DNA from: an uncultured Mollicutes bacterium
GTDB taxonomy: Bacteria > Bacillota_I > Bacilli_A > Acholeplasmatales > Anaeroplasmataceae
DNA: 7,446 bases
Assembly: GCA_937905855.1 (NCBI GenBank)
Contig: CALCWU010000114.1
Location: 1 to 7,446 of the forward strand
Reading direction: 5' to 3'
In this document: positions 1 to 7,125 of the stretch, in pieces
How positions within the stretch are numbered: position 1 is the stretch's first letter
Layout of the letters: every line of letters begins with the position of its first letter
Made by a program: the position numbers and the translations under genes
Notes under the pieces: model-generated
What the model saw: only the letters and a program-made list of their open reading frames with translations
Told to the model about the DNA's origin: nothing
The model's database searches: none

Positions 1-690
1 TGCTGCATAAGTTCCACCAACACTACAAGTAATCAAAGTTTTTTTATTTCCTTGTTCAAATTCAACCTCAATATTTAAAATGTCAATAATTAGATTTTTT
101 AACTCATCTTTTGTGGAATCAATTAAAAATATTATAAACTCGTCGCCACCATATCTTCCAAGCAAATAATTTTTAGTTACATCAGATAATCTTGAGGAAA
201 ATGTTCTTAAGACGCTATCACCACTTCTATGACCGTAGGAATCATTAACATTTTTAAAATTGTTTAAATCAATAATTAATAATGCGCAATTTTTAAAATG
301 CTTTTCACTAAGAATTCTTTCGATTTCCTTTGTAATATAATTTCTTGAATAAACACCAGTTAGATAGTCAATATTATAATCAGAATTCTTTTCATTTATA
401 ACACATATATTACAATTTACAATGTCATTTGTATATTTAACCACATTAAATAAATATTGGGTATTTGAGTCCTTACTATGAAATAAAACTAGTCCATCGC
501 CATTTGTAAGAAGCTTTAGCAAAATTTCTTTATTATATTCCTCAATAGTATTATTAATTATATTTTCATTAATTACAGTATCAAAGAATTCGTTAAATGA
601 CAAATTTATATACTTATCAACATTACACCAGGTAATAGTTTTTTTATTAATATTCAAAGAAAAATATATTAACAATTTTTCATTTTGCAT
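1..690 (-). CDS. GGDEF-domain protein, probable diguanylate cyclase (C-terminus beyond window)
   Basis: The frame opens at ATG 690 and runs without a stop to the left edge, giving 230 residues of a longer protein. Residues 108-230 are a GGDEF domain, the family that makes cyclic di-GMP from two GTP. Seen: an opening DYLTGVYSR (108-116), the metal-binding Asp141 in IIDLNNFK, guanine-contacting Asn149-Asp150, His154 and Asp158, an intact GGDEF signature at 181-185, and a late CSVGG strand (222-226). The residues needed for activity are present, so I infer an active cyclase. The RxxD inhibitory site expected just before GGDEF is absent (Thr172 and Tyr175 occupy it), so classical product inhibition is unlikely. 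Residues 1-105 show no transmembrane segment and have a strand/helix pattern suggesting a PAS-like sensor (weak). The protein is therefore probably cytoplasmic. An EAL domain could follow outside the window. The gene starts 15 nt after the BspA-like lipoprotein gene and is probably co-transcribed. Confidence 0.93.
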   Translation of the reverse strand, partial: MQNEKLLIYFSLNINKKTITWCNVDKYINLSFNEFFDTVINENIINNTIEEYNKEILLKLLTNGDGLVLFHSKDSNTQYLFNVVKYTNDIVNCNICVINEKNSDYNIDYLTGVYSRNYITKEIERILSEKHFKNCALLIIDLNNFKNVNDSYGHRSGDSVLRTFSSRLSDVTKNYLLGRYGGDEFIIFLIDSTKDELKNLIIDILNIEVEFEQGNKKTLITCSVGGTYAA

Positions 691-695
691 AAAGC

Positions 696-704
696 TCACT
701 TCCT
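696..704 (-). promoter_or_regulatory. Strong ribosome binding site of the GGDEF gene
   Basis: On the minus strand AGGAAGTGA lies 5 nt before ATG 690 and differs at one base from the ideal AGGAGGTGA. It directly follows the TAA stop (708-706) of the preceding gene, which suggests translational coupling and fixes the GGDEF start. Confidence 0.8.
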
Positions 705-705
705 C

Positions 706-3700
706 TTACAATTGATTTAAAATCTCCATATACTCAATATATATAGTTGAATCAATATATTCATTTAAAAATTCAGAAAAATAACCGTCATTTTTATATT
801 TATTTAATAAATCTTCAATTCCATTTATATGACTCACATTATTATATCCAAAGCATAAATTAAAGATATCTACATAATTTTCTTTAGTTATACCTGTATC
901 TTTAGTTTTTGAAACAGCATCTTTTATATATTTTGCACAAACAATAGATTCATATTTAGTTAGCATTGGCACCCATTGTTCATTTAAACTATAGCTTAAT
1001 AAAGCAATAAAGTCTGGATAAGCATCATATAATGCCTTAAGTTCATCAAACTTTTCAGTTATGTTATCACTATCTATTGCAAATAATACCGCTTCAAATT
1101 CATTACATGTTTCATTGAAAAAAGCATCATAGGCCTCACAAGCACTACTATAAGTACTATATTCACTACAATTTTCAAAATCAGTGACAATTACTGAATT
1201 ATTTGCTAAAATTGACTGAATATTATTAGTAGTAATAGTAGCCTCAAACATATTTGCCTTAGATAAATTATTTACTAAATCTATAAACTCATTAGCAAAT
1301 ATTCTTAATTTAACAAATTGATATTTATTGATAGTCTCGTCGCTTAAATAAAATTCAAATCCATTTGCATAATTATATAAATTTAATAGTTCTTGATATT
1401 TAGTAGCATCATAATCAAAAGTTACATCTAATTTTGTGAATTCATTATCAATATATGTAGTTGTTTCATTGATTAAAGCATAAACATTTTCTGTAATTTC
1501 TGCTAATTCATCAAATTTATATAAATTAATAGTATAAGCATCCTGATTAAAATAATAAAGCAAATAATCATTAATGCCATATATATTCTCTATTAAATTA
1601 CCATTTAATAAATTATTTAAGTATGAAGCGTTTTGATAATTATATTCAACTGTTGATAATTGGTACATCTTATAAGAAAAATCAATCATAAAATATTTAA
1701 ATAGCTGACTATTTGAAATAGACATATTTGCAACACAATATTTGTTATATTCAGTTATAAATTGATTATAATGTTCAATATCAAAGCTATCTTTAGATAA
1801 TTCATAATCCATCATATCTTCGACAATCTGATTTCTATGCTTTTGCATATCATTATATCTTGCTTCATTCTTTTCGTATAATGCAAGGTTAGACTCTGTA
1901 AGCTTTGCGCTAATTTGTGAAGAAATAACATCGTCCAAATATTTAAAATAATATTTTGTGCTACCAAATTCCTCTAAGCTTAATGACTCAAAATAATCTA
2001 AAACACGCTTTGCATAAGTATTAATGAAAGCAGTAAAATAGTTATCATAATCTTTATAAGCATTGCCATTTAAATAAAGTGCGGCACTTATTTTTTTTAA
2101 AACATCTTTTCCGTTAAAAAACACTTCATTAAAATTATCATAAATCATAAAAATATCATATTTTTGATAAGCCTCAAATGATGTAACATTCATCTTATAG
2201 CCAATCTCATCAACTATCTCATAAAGAAAATCATTAGGAGTTTTAACATAATAAGTCAATGGTAATTCATCTTCCTCATAAAAATGATAACCATCCCAAG
2301 CACTCAAATATTTATCTATAATCTGATCATCAACGATTATTGAAAATGATTTGTTTAAAGCTACTTCATCAGATTTTTTTAATCCATTATCAACAATGCT
2401 AAAGACATCTTGCTTTTCAATAACAATATATATTAATTCATTTAAGCTAAATGGGGTTATACCATATTCTTTAATTAGATTCAAATTACTATCTTTACCA
2501 ATTTTTATTACACTAACATTATTTAAAGCAGAAATAGCGTAGCTATTAATAGTTTTAATAGAATCAGGAATAACATATATTCCATCATCATAATTAGCCG
2601 GAACTGAATACAAAATTGTTCCATCATAAGAAACTAATGAAGAATTAACAACCTTAAAATTAGGATTATTTTCATTAATCTTAAAAGTTTTTCCACTCCA
2701 ATTTACAAAGCTATCAGCTGCAAAGCTCTTTAATGTTGAAGGAATCGTAAAATCAAAACTTGTATTTTGAAAAGCATGAGATGCAATTTCTTCTAATCCT
2801 TCATTTAAATAGACATTTTTAAGTGAGCATATCTCATTTTTAATATCAAAAGCACTCTCAAATATAATTTTAACACTTGCTGGTAAGGTAAAGTTTGTTT
2901 CCGTTTTTCCATAGCAATAGCGATAAAAAATTGTTTGCTCTTTATTATATAAATTACCATCAATAGTTGAGAACTTCATATTGCCTTCCTCAACAACAAT
3001 TTTTTCTAAAGAAGGCATACTTGAAAATACATTAACTCCAATTATAGAAACTGATTTGGGAATACTGAATTCAATTACCTTTGCACAACCCTCAAATGCT
3101 GATGACCCAATGGAATCAACATGGTCTGGAAGCTTAATATCAACAAGCTTGGAACAGCCACTAAAGGCACCATCACCAATTGTTGTCAAGGCACAATCAT
3201 TAAAATCAACTGTTAATAATTCAAATAAAGATGCAAAAGAATATGCTCCAATTTTCCTTAAATTTTTAGGAAGTTTTAATGAAGTAAACTGACAATTATA
3301 GAAAGCACGATCATCAATTATTTCTATTGAATCTGGTAAATATACCTCAGTAAGCGATAAGTTTTCAAAGGCTTCCTTTCCAATTTTTTTAACCATTGAT
3401 CCTTCTTCAAAATCAATTTTATTTATCCAAAAAATTATGCTTGCAGTCATTTCATCAATAAAATTATCACCAATTTCTATAACAGAATACAATTTAATTG
3501 TTTTAGGGATTGTTATTGTGTCATTAAAATCCATTGTAAATTTATATCCTGTTAAAATAACACAATCATTCTTAATTAGATATTCAAAGTTCTCATCATA
3601 ATTCTTATCATATCCAGCATAAAATGTTATATTATCATCAATTTTACATTCATCCTCAATATCAGTAGCTACTCTTTTAGTCAAATCCTTATCATAAAAC

Positions 3701-4164
3701 CAACCCGCAAATTGCATTTGTGAATCATTTGGAGTAGGAATTATATTAGAAAATGCAACTCTATTATTGTAAGCATCAATGCTATATGATGTAGCATTAT
3801 CATAGGTTCCGTCTAAAAAATCTAATGTTAAGCAATATTTAACAACCTCATAATTAAAATCTAAACTTAAGCCTTCGCATCTAAATGTTGATACCTTACT
3901 ACCAACTGTTGAGGTATCAAATTCATCATATGTAACATCATTAGATAATACGCTATATTTCTTTTCACTATTATCATTGTAGATTATATTGACATAAGCA
4001 TCACTTAAATCAACCTCGACTCCTAGTCCATATTTATCATAAAGTGAACCGCCGATTTCCATTTTTTCAGGAACAACTTTGATTTCCGGTTCATCATGCT
4101 TACAGCCACTAAGCATTAAAATTGCTATTAAAGCCACTAATCCAAACCATTTATTTTTTTTCAT
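706..4164 (-). CDS. BspA-type leucine-rich-repeat surface lipoprotein with long helical C-terminal half
   Basis: This is a 1152-residue predicted lipoprotein. A Lys-rich start and hydrophobic stretch end in lipobox LSGC, with Cys21 as the lipidated residue, so it should sit on the outer face of the membrane. Domains by eye: a bacterial Ig-like region (about 24-108, with the FDTSTVGS turn typical of group 3 Ig domains); an InlB B-repeat/Flg_new-like unit (about 110-186, with FAGWFYD and ITFYAGY); BspA-type LRR_5 repeats (about 193-634, recurrent IGxxAFxxC followed by a leucine strand and LPxSV); then about 518 helical residues rich in Asn, Tyr, Asp and Glu with no family I recognise. BspA repeats in other bacteria mediate binding to host or matrix proteins; a binding role here is inference. 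There is no LPXTG anchor, consistent with lipid anchoring. I chose ATG 4164 because GGTGA lies 5 nt upstream and the signal peptide then begins MKKNKW; in-frame ATGs at 4185 and 4176 only add a non-signal-like extension. The start overlaps the end of the upstream gene by 14 nt. Confidence 0.9.
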   Translation of the reverse strand: MKKNKWFGLVALIAILMLSGCKHDEPEIKVVPEKMEIGGSLYDKYGLGVEVDLSDAYVNIIYNDNSEKKYSVLSNDVTYDEFDTSTVGSKVSTFRCEGLSLDFNYEVVKYCLTLDFLDGTYDNATSYSIDAYNNRVAFSNIIPTPNDSQMQFAGWFYDKDLTKRVATDIEDECKIDDNITFYAGYDKNYDENFEYLIKNDCVILTGYKFTMDFNDTITIPKTIKLYSVIEIGDNFIDEMTASIIFWINKIDFEEGSMVKKIGKEAFENLSLTEVYLPDSIEIIDDRAFYNCQFTSLKLPKNLRKIGAYSFASLFELLTVDFNDCALTTIGDGAFSGCSKLVDIKLPDHVDSIGSSAFEGCAKVIEFSIPKSVSIIGVNVFSSMPSLEKIVVEEGNMKFSTIDGNLYNKEQTIFYRYCYGKTETNFTLPASVKIIFESAFDIKNEICSLKNVYLNEGLEEIASHAFQNTSFDFTIPSTLKSFAADSFVNWSGKTFKINENNPNFKVVNSSLVSYDGTILYSVPANYDDGIYVIPDSIKTINSYAISALNNVSVIKIGKDSNLNLIKEYGITPFSLNELIYIVIEKQDVFSIVDNGLKKSDEVALNKSFSIIVDDQIIDKYLSAWDGYHFYEEDELPLTYYVKTPNDFLYEIVDEIGYKMNVTSFEAYQKYDIFMIYDNFNEVFFNGKDVLKKISAALYLNGNAYKDYDNYFTAFINTYAKRVLDYFESLSLEEFGSTKYYFKYLDDVISSQISAKLTESNLALYEKNEARYNDMQKHRNQIVEDMMDYELSKDSFDIEHYNQFITEYNKYCVANMSISNSQLFKYFMIDFSYKMYQLSTVEYNYQNASYLNNLLNGNLIENIYGINDYLLYYFNQDAYTINLYKFDELAEITENVYALINETTTYIDNEFTKLDVTFDYDATKYQELLNLYNYANGFEFYLSDETINKYQFVKLRIFANEFIDLVNNLSKANMFEATITTNNIQSILANNSVIVTDFENCSEYSTYSSACEAYDAFFNETCNEFEAVLFAIDSDNITEKFDELKALYDAYPDFIALLSYSLNEQWVPMLTKYESIVCAKYIKDAVSKTKDTGITKENYVDIFNLCFGYNNVSHINGIEDLLNKYKNDGYFSEFLNEYIDSTIYIEYMEILNQL

Positions 4165-5932
4165 TATAGTCACCATACCTTCCATCCAATCCTATATTAG
4201 CTATAGAATCAATTTTTAAGAAATATTGATTTAATATGCCGTTAGACGAACAATCTCTTCCAAGCACCACATCTAATCCATCTACATTATAAGTAGAATC
4301 TAATAAAACATATAAAACATAGTCATCATCAATTTCTTTTTTATTAACATTATATAATTTTCCATTATTAATACGAATGCCAGAAATCAATGGTAAATTT
4401 TCATTTAAAACAAGTTTTTTTAAATCAGAAGCTTTAATTTTTACATATCGTAATCTTCGATCAGAAAAAATACTTTCAATTTCATCTAAATAAAAGCCAT
4501 CATTATAAATATTTTCATTTATAGCATCATAATTAATAATTACAGCGTCTACTCCTGCTTCCCTTCTAATACTATCAGCATAAAAATTACCTAAGCTAGT
4601 TTCATAAAACTTTAGGCTATCTTCATTAAAATTAAAAGCTGACTCAACATTGATTTTTTTACGATTAGGAGTATATATACTATAAACATAATCGTCTATT
4701 TTATTTAAAAGTTCATTTATAGAAATTTCATTTTTTAAAAATTGAATAATAAAATTTATGTTTTTACGGAAAATTGATTGAAAAATATCAACAATAAAAA
4801 CCCTACCCATTTTAATAACATCTAATACATTTTGATATTTAGGATTAACTTCAATATAGGTATCCTTTATATAGGAAACATAGGTATCAGTAATATTATT
4901 ACGATTTCTTGTAACCTTCATATATTGTTGATTCTCTGATGCGGAGAAAAACTCTAAAAAATCAATAGCCATATCAAGCTTATTAGCTGAAATGTTTTTA
5001 TTTATAGATAAATAATATAATGGCTTAGATGCTAACCATTCTTGATTATCATCCTTTGCAACATAAGGAATATACGCAACATTATCTAATAAAACATAAT
5101 CATCAATAGGATCATCTATTGAATTTTGATTCATAATCGTTAAGACATTATTAAATTCATCAATTCCAGATAGTAAATCATTATTAATATCATCTAATGA
5201 ATACAAATTCAAGTTGTAAACATAAGATAATTGATTAAAAATGTCAACAAAATAATCATAATAAGCAGAATCAGTCATTTTTATATTACAATTAATATAT
5301 TCCCTTAAAAAGTGATTGCCCACAATATTTGAAAAAAATCTTGGAAAAGCAATTTGCATAAATGCGATTAAAACTGAATCAGTCCCACCACATGTTGAAG
5401 ATGTTCTAATTAACTTTGATTCATTAACCTTATTATTAACTCTATATGCTAATGTCAAAAGATCATTGGTATTTTTGGGAACGTCAGCCACGTAATCCTT
5501 CAAGGCATCTAAATTAATAGCATTAGTATAAAATTTTCCAATAGAAGGCAAAACATATAAGCAATCATTAGTAGTTTTCAAAGCATTAATTGTACTAATT
5601 TGATAATTATTTATAACCTCAAATCTTTTCATATCATATAAATAATCACCATAATAATTGGCATCACTATAATTATCAAAAATCAATAATTCATCATCTA
5701 AAGCCCCATGCTCAAGCTTATAATTTTTACTTTCCTCTGATTTAATTACATCAATTTGAATGAAATTGTCAGTTTTTTTTTCATTATATGCATTTACAAT
5801 TCCTTGTAGCATAAATACATTTTCACTAGCAACTCCAAGAGTAAGCCCTGACTTTGTAGCATCATTATGCTTACAAGCAGAAAAAACAAAAAGCAGGATA
5901 AAAAAGCCCAAGATATTTTTTAGCTTACTCAT
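4151..5932 (-). CDS. Lipoprotein fusing a solute-binding domain to a 5'-nucleotidase C-terminal domain
   Basis: This is a 593-residue predicted lipoprotein; the signal peptide ends in FSAC, with lipidated Cys20. Residues about 29-418 resemble ABC-type extracellular solute-binding proteins (family 1): a first strand LTLGVA then a helix, YVLPSIGKFYTNAINLDAL (126-144), VPKNTNDLLTLAY (151-163), and AIDFLEFFSASENQQYM (322-338), the usual 'Fl.fl.S.e.Q.y' helix. Residues about 441-558 match the 5'-nucleotidase C-terminal domain: ETSLGNFYADSIR (444-456), VDAVIIN (461-467), FSDRRLRYVKI (489-499) and the SGIRI segment. The metallophosphatase domain that normally precedes it is absent. The substrate-binding NxGGIR motif is replaced by NYDAIN (467-472), so hydrolysis is not expected. 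The ligand is unknown. No permease or ATPase gene is visible beside it. It is the first gene after a good promoter, and its end overlaps the next lipoprotein gene. A TTG at 5938, 6 nt after AAGGA, is an alternative start two codons upstream; I prefer ATG 5932, preceded by GTGA at 6 nt. Confidence 0.88.
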   Translation of the reverse strand: MSKLKNILGFFILLFVFSACKHNDATKSGLTLGVASENVFMLQGIVNAYNEKKTDNFIQIDVIKSEESKNYKLEHGALDDELLIFDNYSDANYYGDYLYDMKRFEVINNYQISTINALKTTNDCLYVLPSIGKFYTNAINLDALKDYVADVPKNTNDLLTLAYRVNNKVNESKLIRTSSTCGGTDSVLIAFMQIAFPRFFSNIVGNHFLREYINCNIKMTDSAYYDYFVDIFNQLSYVYNLNLYSLDDINNDLLSGIDEFNNVLTIMNQNSIDDPIDDYVLLDNVAYIPYVAKDDNQEWLASKPLYYLSINKNISANKLDMAIDFLEFFSASENQQYMKVTRNRNNITDTYVSYIKDTYIEVNPKYQNVLDVIKMGRVFIVDIFQSIFRKNINFIIQFLKNEISINELLNKIDDYVYSIYTPNRKKINVESAFNFNEDSLKFYETSLGNFYADSIRREAGVDAVIINYDAINENIYNDGFYLDEIESIFSDRRLRYVKIKASDLKKLVLNENLPLISGIRINNGKLYNVNKKEIDDDYVLYVLLDSTYNVDGLDVVLGRDCSSNGILNQYFLKIDSIANIGLDGRYGDYNEKK

Positions 5933-5938
5933 AATCAA

Positions 5939-5949
5939 TCACTTTCCTT
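5939..5949 (-). promoter_or_regulatory. Ribosome binding site of the solute-binding lipoprotein gene
   Basis: The minus strand reads AAGGAAAGTGA, an AGGAGGTGA-like site with one extra A. Its GTGA end is 6 nt from ATG 5932, while its AAGGA is 6 nt from TTG 5938. Both starts are therefore possible; ATG 5932 is preferred because the two downstream genes show the same arrangement of GTGA plus 5 nt plus ATG. Confidence 0.6.
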
Positions 5950-5973
5950 TTTAAAAGAGCATATATCTAATTA

Positions 5974-6002
5974 ATTATATATTTTTTGTCGAACAAAGTC
6001 AA
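5974..6002 (-). promoter_or_regulatory. Sigma-A type promoter of the lipoprotein/GGDEF gene unit
   Basis: On the minus strand the -35 TTGACT (6002-5997) and a perfect -10 TATAAT (5979-5974) are separated by exactly 17 nt. Transcription should start near 5967, leaving a leader of about 35 nt before ATG 5932. It lies just after the tpiA terminator and is the only clear promoter before the three left-hand genes, so it probably drives all of them. Confidence 0.8.
5985..5997 (-). promoter_or_regulatory. Possible operator palindrome inside the promoter spacer
   Basis: TTTGT and ACAAA form a perfect 5-bp inverted repeat around CGA. It sits between the -35 and -10 of the lipoprotein promoter, a classic place for a repressor to block RNA polymerase. 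The arms are short and AT-rich, so a chance match cannot be excluded and no regulator is identified. Confidence 0.3.
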
Positions 6003-6012
6003 TAAATGTCAA
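5988..6012 (-). repeat. Three TTGAC-like direct repeats at 10-bp spacing
   Basis: On the minus strand TTGAC (6012-6008), TTGAC (6002-5998) and TCGAC (5992-5988) recur at exactly 10 nt, one helical turn, so all face the same side of the DNA. The middle copy is the promoter -35. This could be a tandem binding site for an activator or response regulator; the units are short and this is inference. Confidence 0.35.
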
Positions 6013-6039
6013 AAAAAATAGTAGATTTCTCTACTATTT
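6011..6039 (-). terminator. Rho-independent terminator after tpiA
   Basis: The minus-strand transcript forms a perfect 10-bp stem (6039-6030 with 6025-6016) closed by a GAAA tetraloop, followed by a run of eight U overlapping the stem base (6018-6011). It begins 18 nt after the tpiA stop. The stem has only two G:C pairs, so termination may be incomplete and some read-through into the lipoprotein genes is possible. Confidence 0.85.
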
Positions 6040-6057
6040 CTATAATACCTTTTTTAA

Positions 6058-6810
6058 TTACTTACAAGCGTTACATAATTCAATAAAGCTTGCTGGATCA
6101 AGACTTGCTCCACCAACAAGACAACCATCAATATCAGGCTCTTTAATGAAATTATTAACATTTGATGGCTTTACAGAGCCACCATATAAAATTCTAATAC
6201 CATCTGCAACCTTTTTATTATAAGATTGAGCAATATATTCACGAATAAACTTGCATGTTTCTTCTGCGATTTCTGGACTAGCAGTTTTACCAGTTCCAAT
6301 AGCCCAAATAGGCTCATAAGCAATGACAACCTCTTCTAAATCAGCAATTGAAACATTCTCTAAATCAATATGCAATTGATTTCTTAAAACTTCTTCAGTT
6401 TTACCTGTTTCTCTTGCCTCTAAGGTTTCACCAATACAAAGAATTGGGGTAATTCCATTATTAATTAATGCAGCAACCTTTAAAGCTACGTCCTTGTCGG
6501 TTTCGTTATAATATTCTCTTCTCTCACTATGACCAACAAGACAATATGATGCACCAACAGCCTTAATCATTACAGGAGAAATTTCACCTGTAAATGCACC
6601 ATTTTCCAAATAATGGCAAGTTTGAGCACCAATTCGTAAATTATCTCCTTGTCTTTTTACAAGATCACGAAGAATAATTGCTGGGGCAAATACAACAGTT
6701 TCAACCTGCTCTATTGAAGGAATTGCTTCATTAACAGCATAAATAAATTGTAATGCCTCATCACGAGTCTTGTTCATCTTCCAGTTGCCGGCCATTATAG
6801 GCTTTCTCAT
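6058..6810 (-). CDS. tpiA: Triosephosphate isomerase
   Basis: This 250-residue cytoplasmic enzyme interconverts dihydroxyacetone phosphate and glyceraldehyde 3-phosphate in glycolysis and gluconeogenesis. The length is normal for the family, which acts as a dimer of TIM barrels. Seen: the N-terminal GNWKMN with Asn9 and catalytic Lys11, the electrophile His94 in GHSERR, the conserved Cys125, the general base Glu166 in AYEPIWAIGTGK (this also starts the mobile loop 6), and the phosphate-binding YGGSV (209-213) and VGGASL (232-237). All catalytic residues are present. ATG 6810 is preceded by GAGAGGA about 8 nt upstream. The gene follows the HPr gene by 30 nt and pgk beyond it, a glycolytic cluster; the terminator just downstream makes it the last gene of that transcript. 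Base composition is visibly less AT-rich than the lipoprotein genes to the left. Confidence 0.98.
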   Translation of the reverse strand: MRKPIMAGNWKMNKTRDEALQFIYAVNEAIPSIEQVETVVFAPAIILRDLVKRQGDNLRIGAQTCHYLENGAFTGEISPVMIKAVGASYCLVGHSERREYYNETDKDVALKVAALINNGITPILCIGETLEARETGKTEEVLRNQLHIDLENVSIADLEEVVIAYEPIWAIGTGKTASPEIAEETCKFIREYIAQSYNKKVADGIRILYGGSVKPSNVNNFIKEPDIDGCLVGGASLDPASFIELCNACK

Positions 6811-6840
6811 TTTTCTTTTCCTCTCTTTTTTATCTATTTT

Positions 6841-7089
6841 TTATTCTAAAATAGATGCGATGTCATTAATTGCTGCTTCAGCATCGGGACCAGTAGCCTT
6901 AATAACAACGTTTTCTCCACTTGGGATTGCTAAAGACATCAATCCTAAGATTGATTTAACATCTATTACCTTATCATGGTAATATAAATTAATATCAACA
7001 TCATATTTTGAAGCTGCTTGAACGACTTTAGCAGCAATACTTGCATGAAGTCCTACCGTACTTTTTATAACGATTTGCTTTTCGATCAT
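6841..7089 (-). CDS. ptsH: HPr-family phosphocarrier protein with atypical active-site motif
   Basis: This 82-residue protein spans the whole HPr fold. HPr carries phosphate from enzyme I to sugar-specific PTS permeases through His15. In Bacillota it is also phosphorylated on Ser46 by HPr kinase to signal carbon status through CcpA. Starting at ATG 7089 places the histidine of GLHA exactly at 15 and the serine of KSILGLMS exactly at 46, supporting that start over GTG 7098. The usual GLHARPA motif reads GLHASIA: Arg17, which stabilises the phosphohistidine, is Ser, and Pro18 is Ile. His15 and Ser46 remain, so phosphorylation at both is conceivable, but PTS transfer may be altered. An AGGATGAG-like ribosome binding site precedes the ATG. 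It lies between pgk (36 nt away) and tpiA (30 nt away), an unusual site for an HPr gene. The symbol rests on family membership; it could be a specialised HPr paralogue. Confidence 0.9.
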   Translation of the reverse strand: MIEKQIVIKSTVGLHASIAAKVVQAASKYDVDINLYYHDKVIDVKSILGLMSLAIPSGENVVIKATGPDAEAAINDIASILE

Positions 7090-7125
7090 GTTTAACACTC
7101 ATCCTATTCTAGTATATTTTTAATT

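Noticed and set aside
2092..2099. A8 run (minus strand) inside the BspA-like gene as a programmed frameshift site
   Set aside because: The frame is open across it with sensible protein on both sides; homopolymer runs are common in this AT-rich sequence.
2351..2542. Plus-strand open frame of 63 codons
   Set aside because: Antisense to the BspA-like gene, low complexity, no recognisable domain; a shadow frame in AT-rich sequence.
2981..3292. Plus-strand open frame of 103 codons
   Set aside because: It lies wholly opposite the LRR region of the BspA-like gene, whose domain content is clear; the translation has no recognisable motif.
4165..4185. Longer start of the BspA-like gene (ATG 4185 or 4176)
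   Set aside because: Adds up to seven residues ahead of a normal Lys-rich signal peptide and has worse ribosome-binding-site spacing than ATG 4164.
5760..5954. Plus-strand open frame of 64 codons
   Set aside because: Antisense to the signal peptide and first strand of the solute-binding lipoprotein and running through its ribosome binding site; no recognisable motif.
6041..6046. TATAAT on the plus strand
   Set aside because: No suitable -35 and no plus-strand gene downstream; it lies between tpiA and its terminator.
6770..6982. Plus-strand open frame with a hydrophobic start
   Set aside because: Antisense to the starts of tpiA and the end of the HPr gene, both firmly identified; hydrophobicity comes from the complement of Lys/Glu-rich codons.
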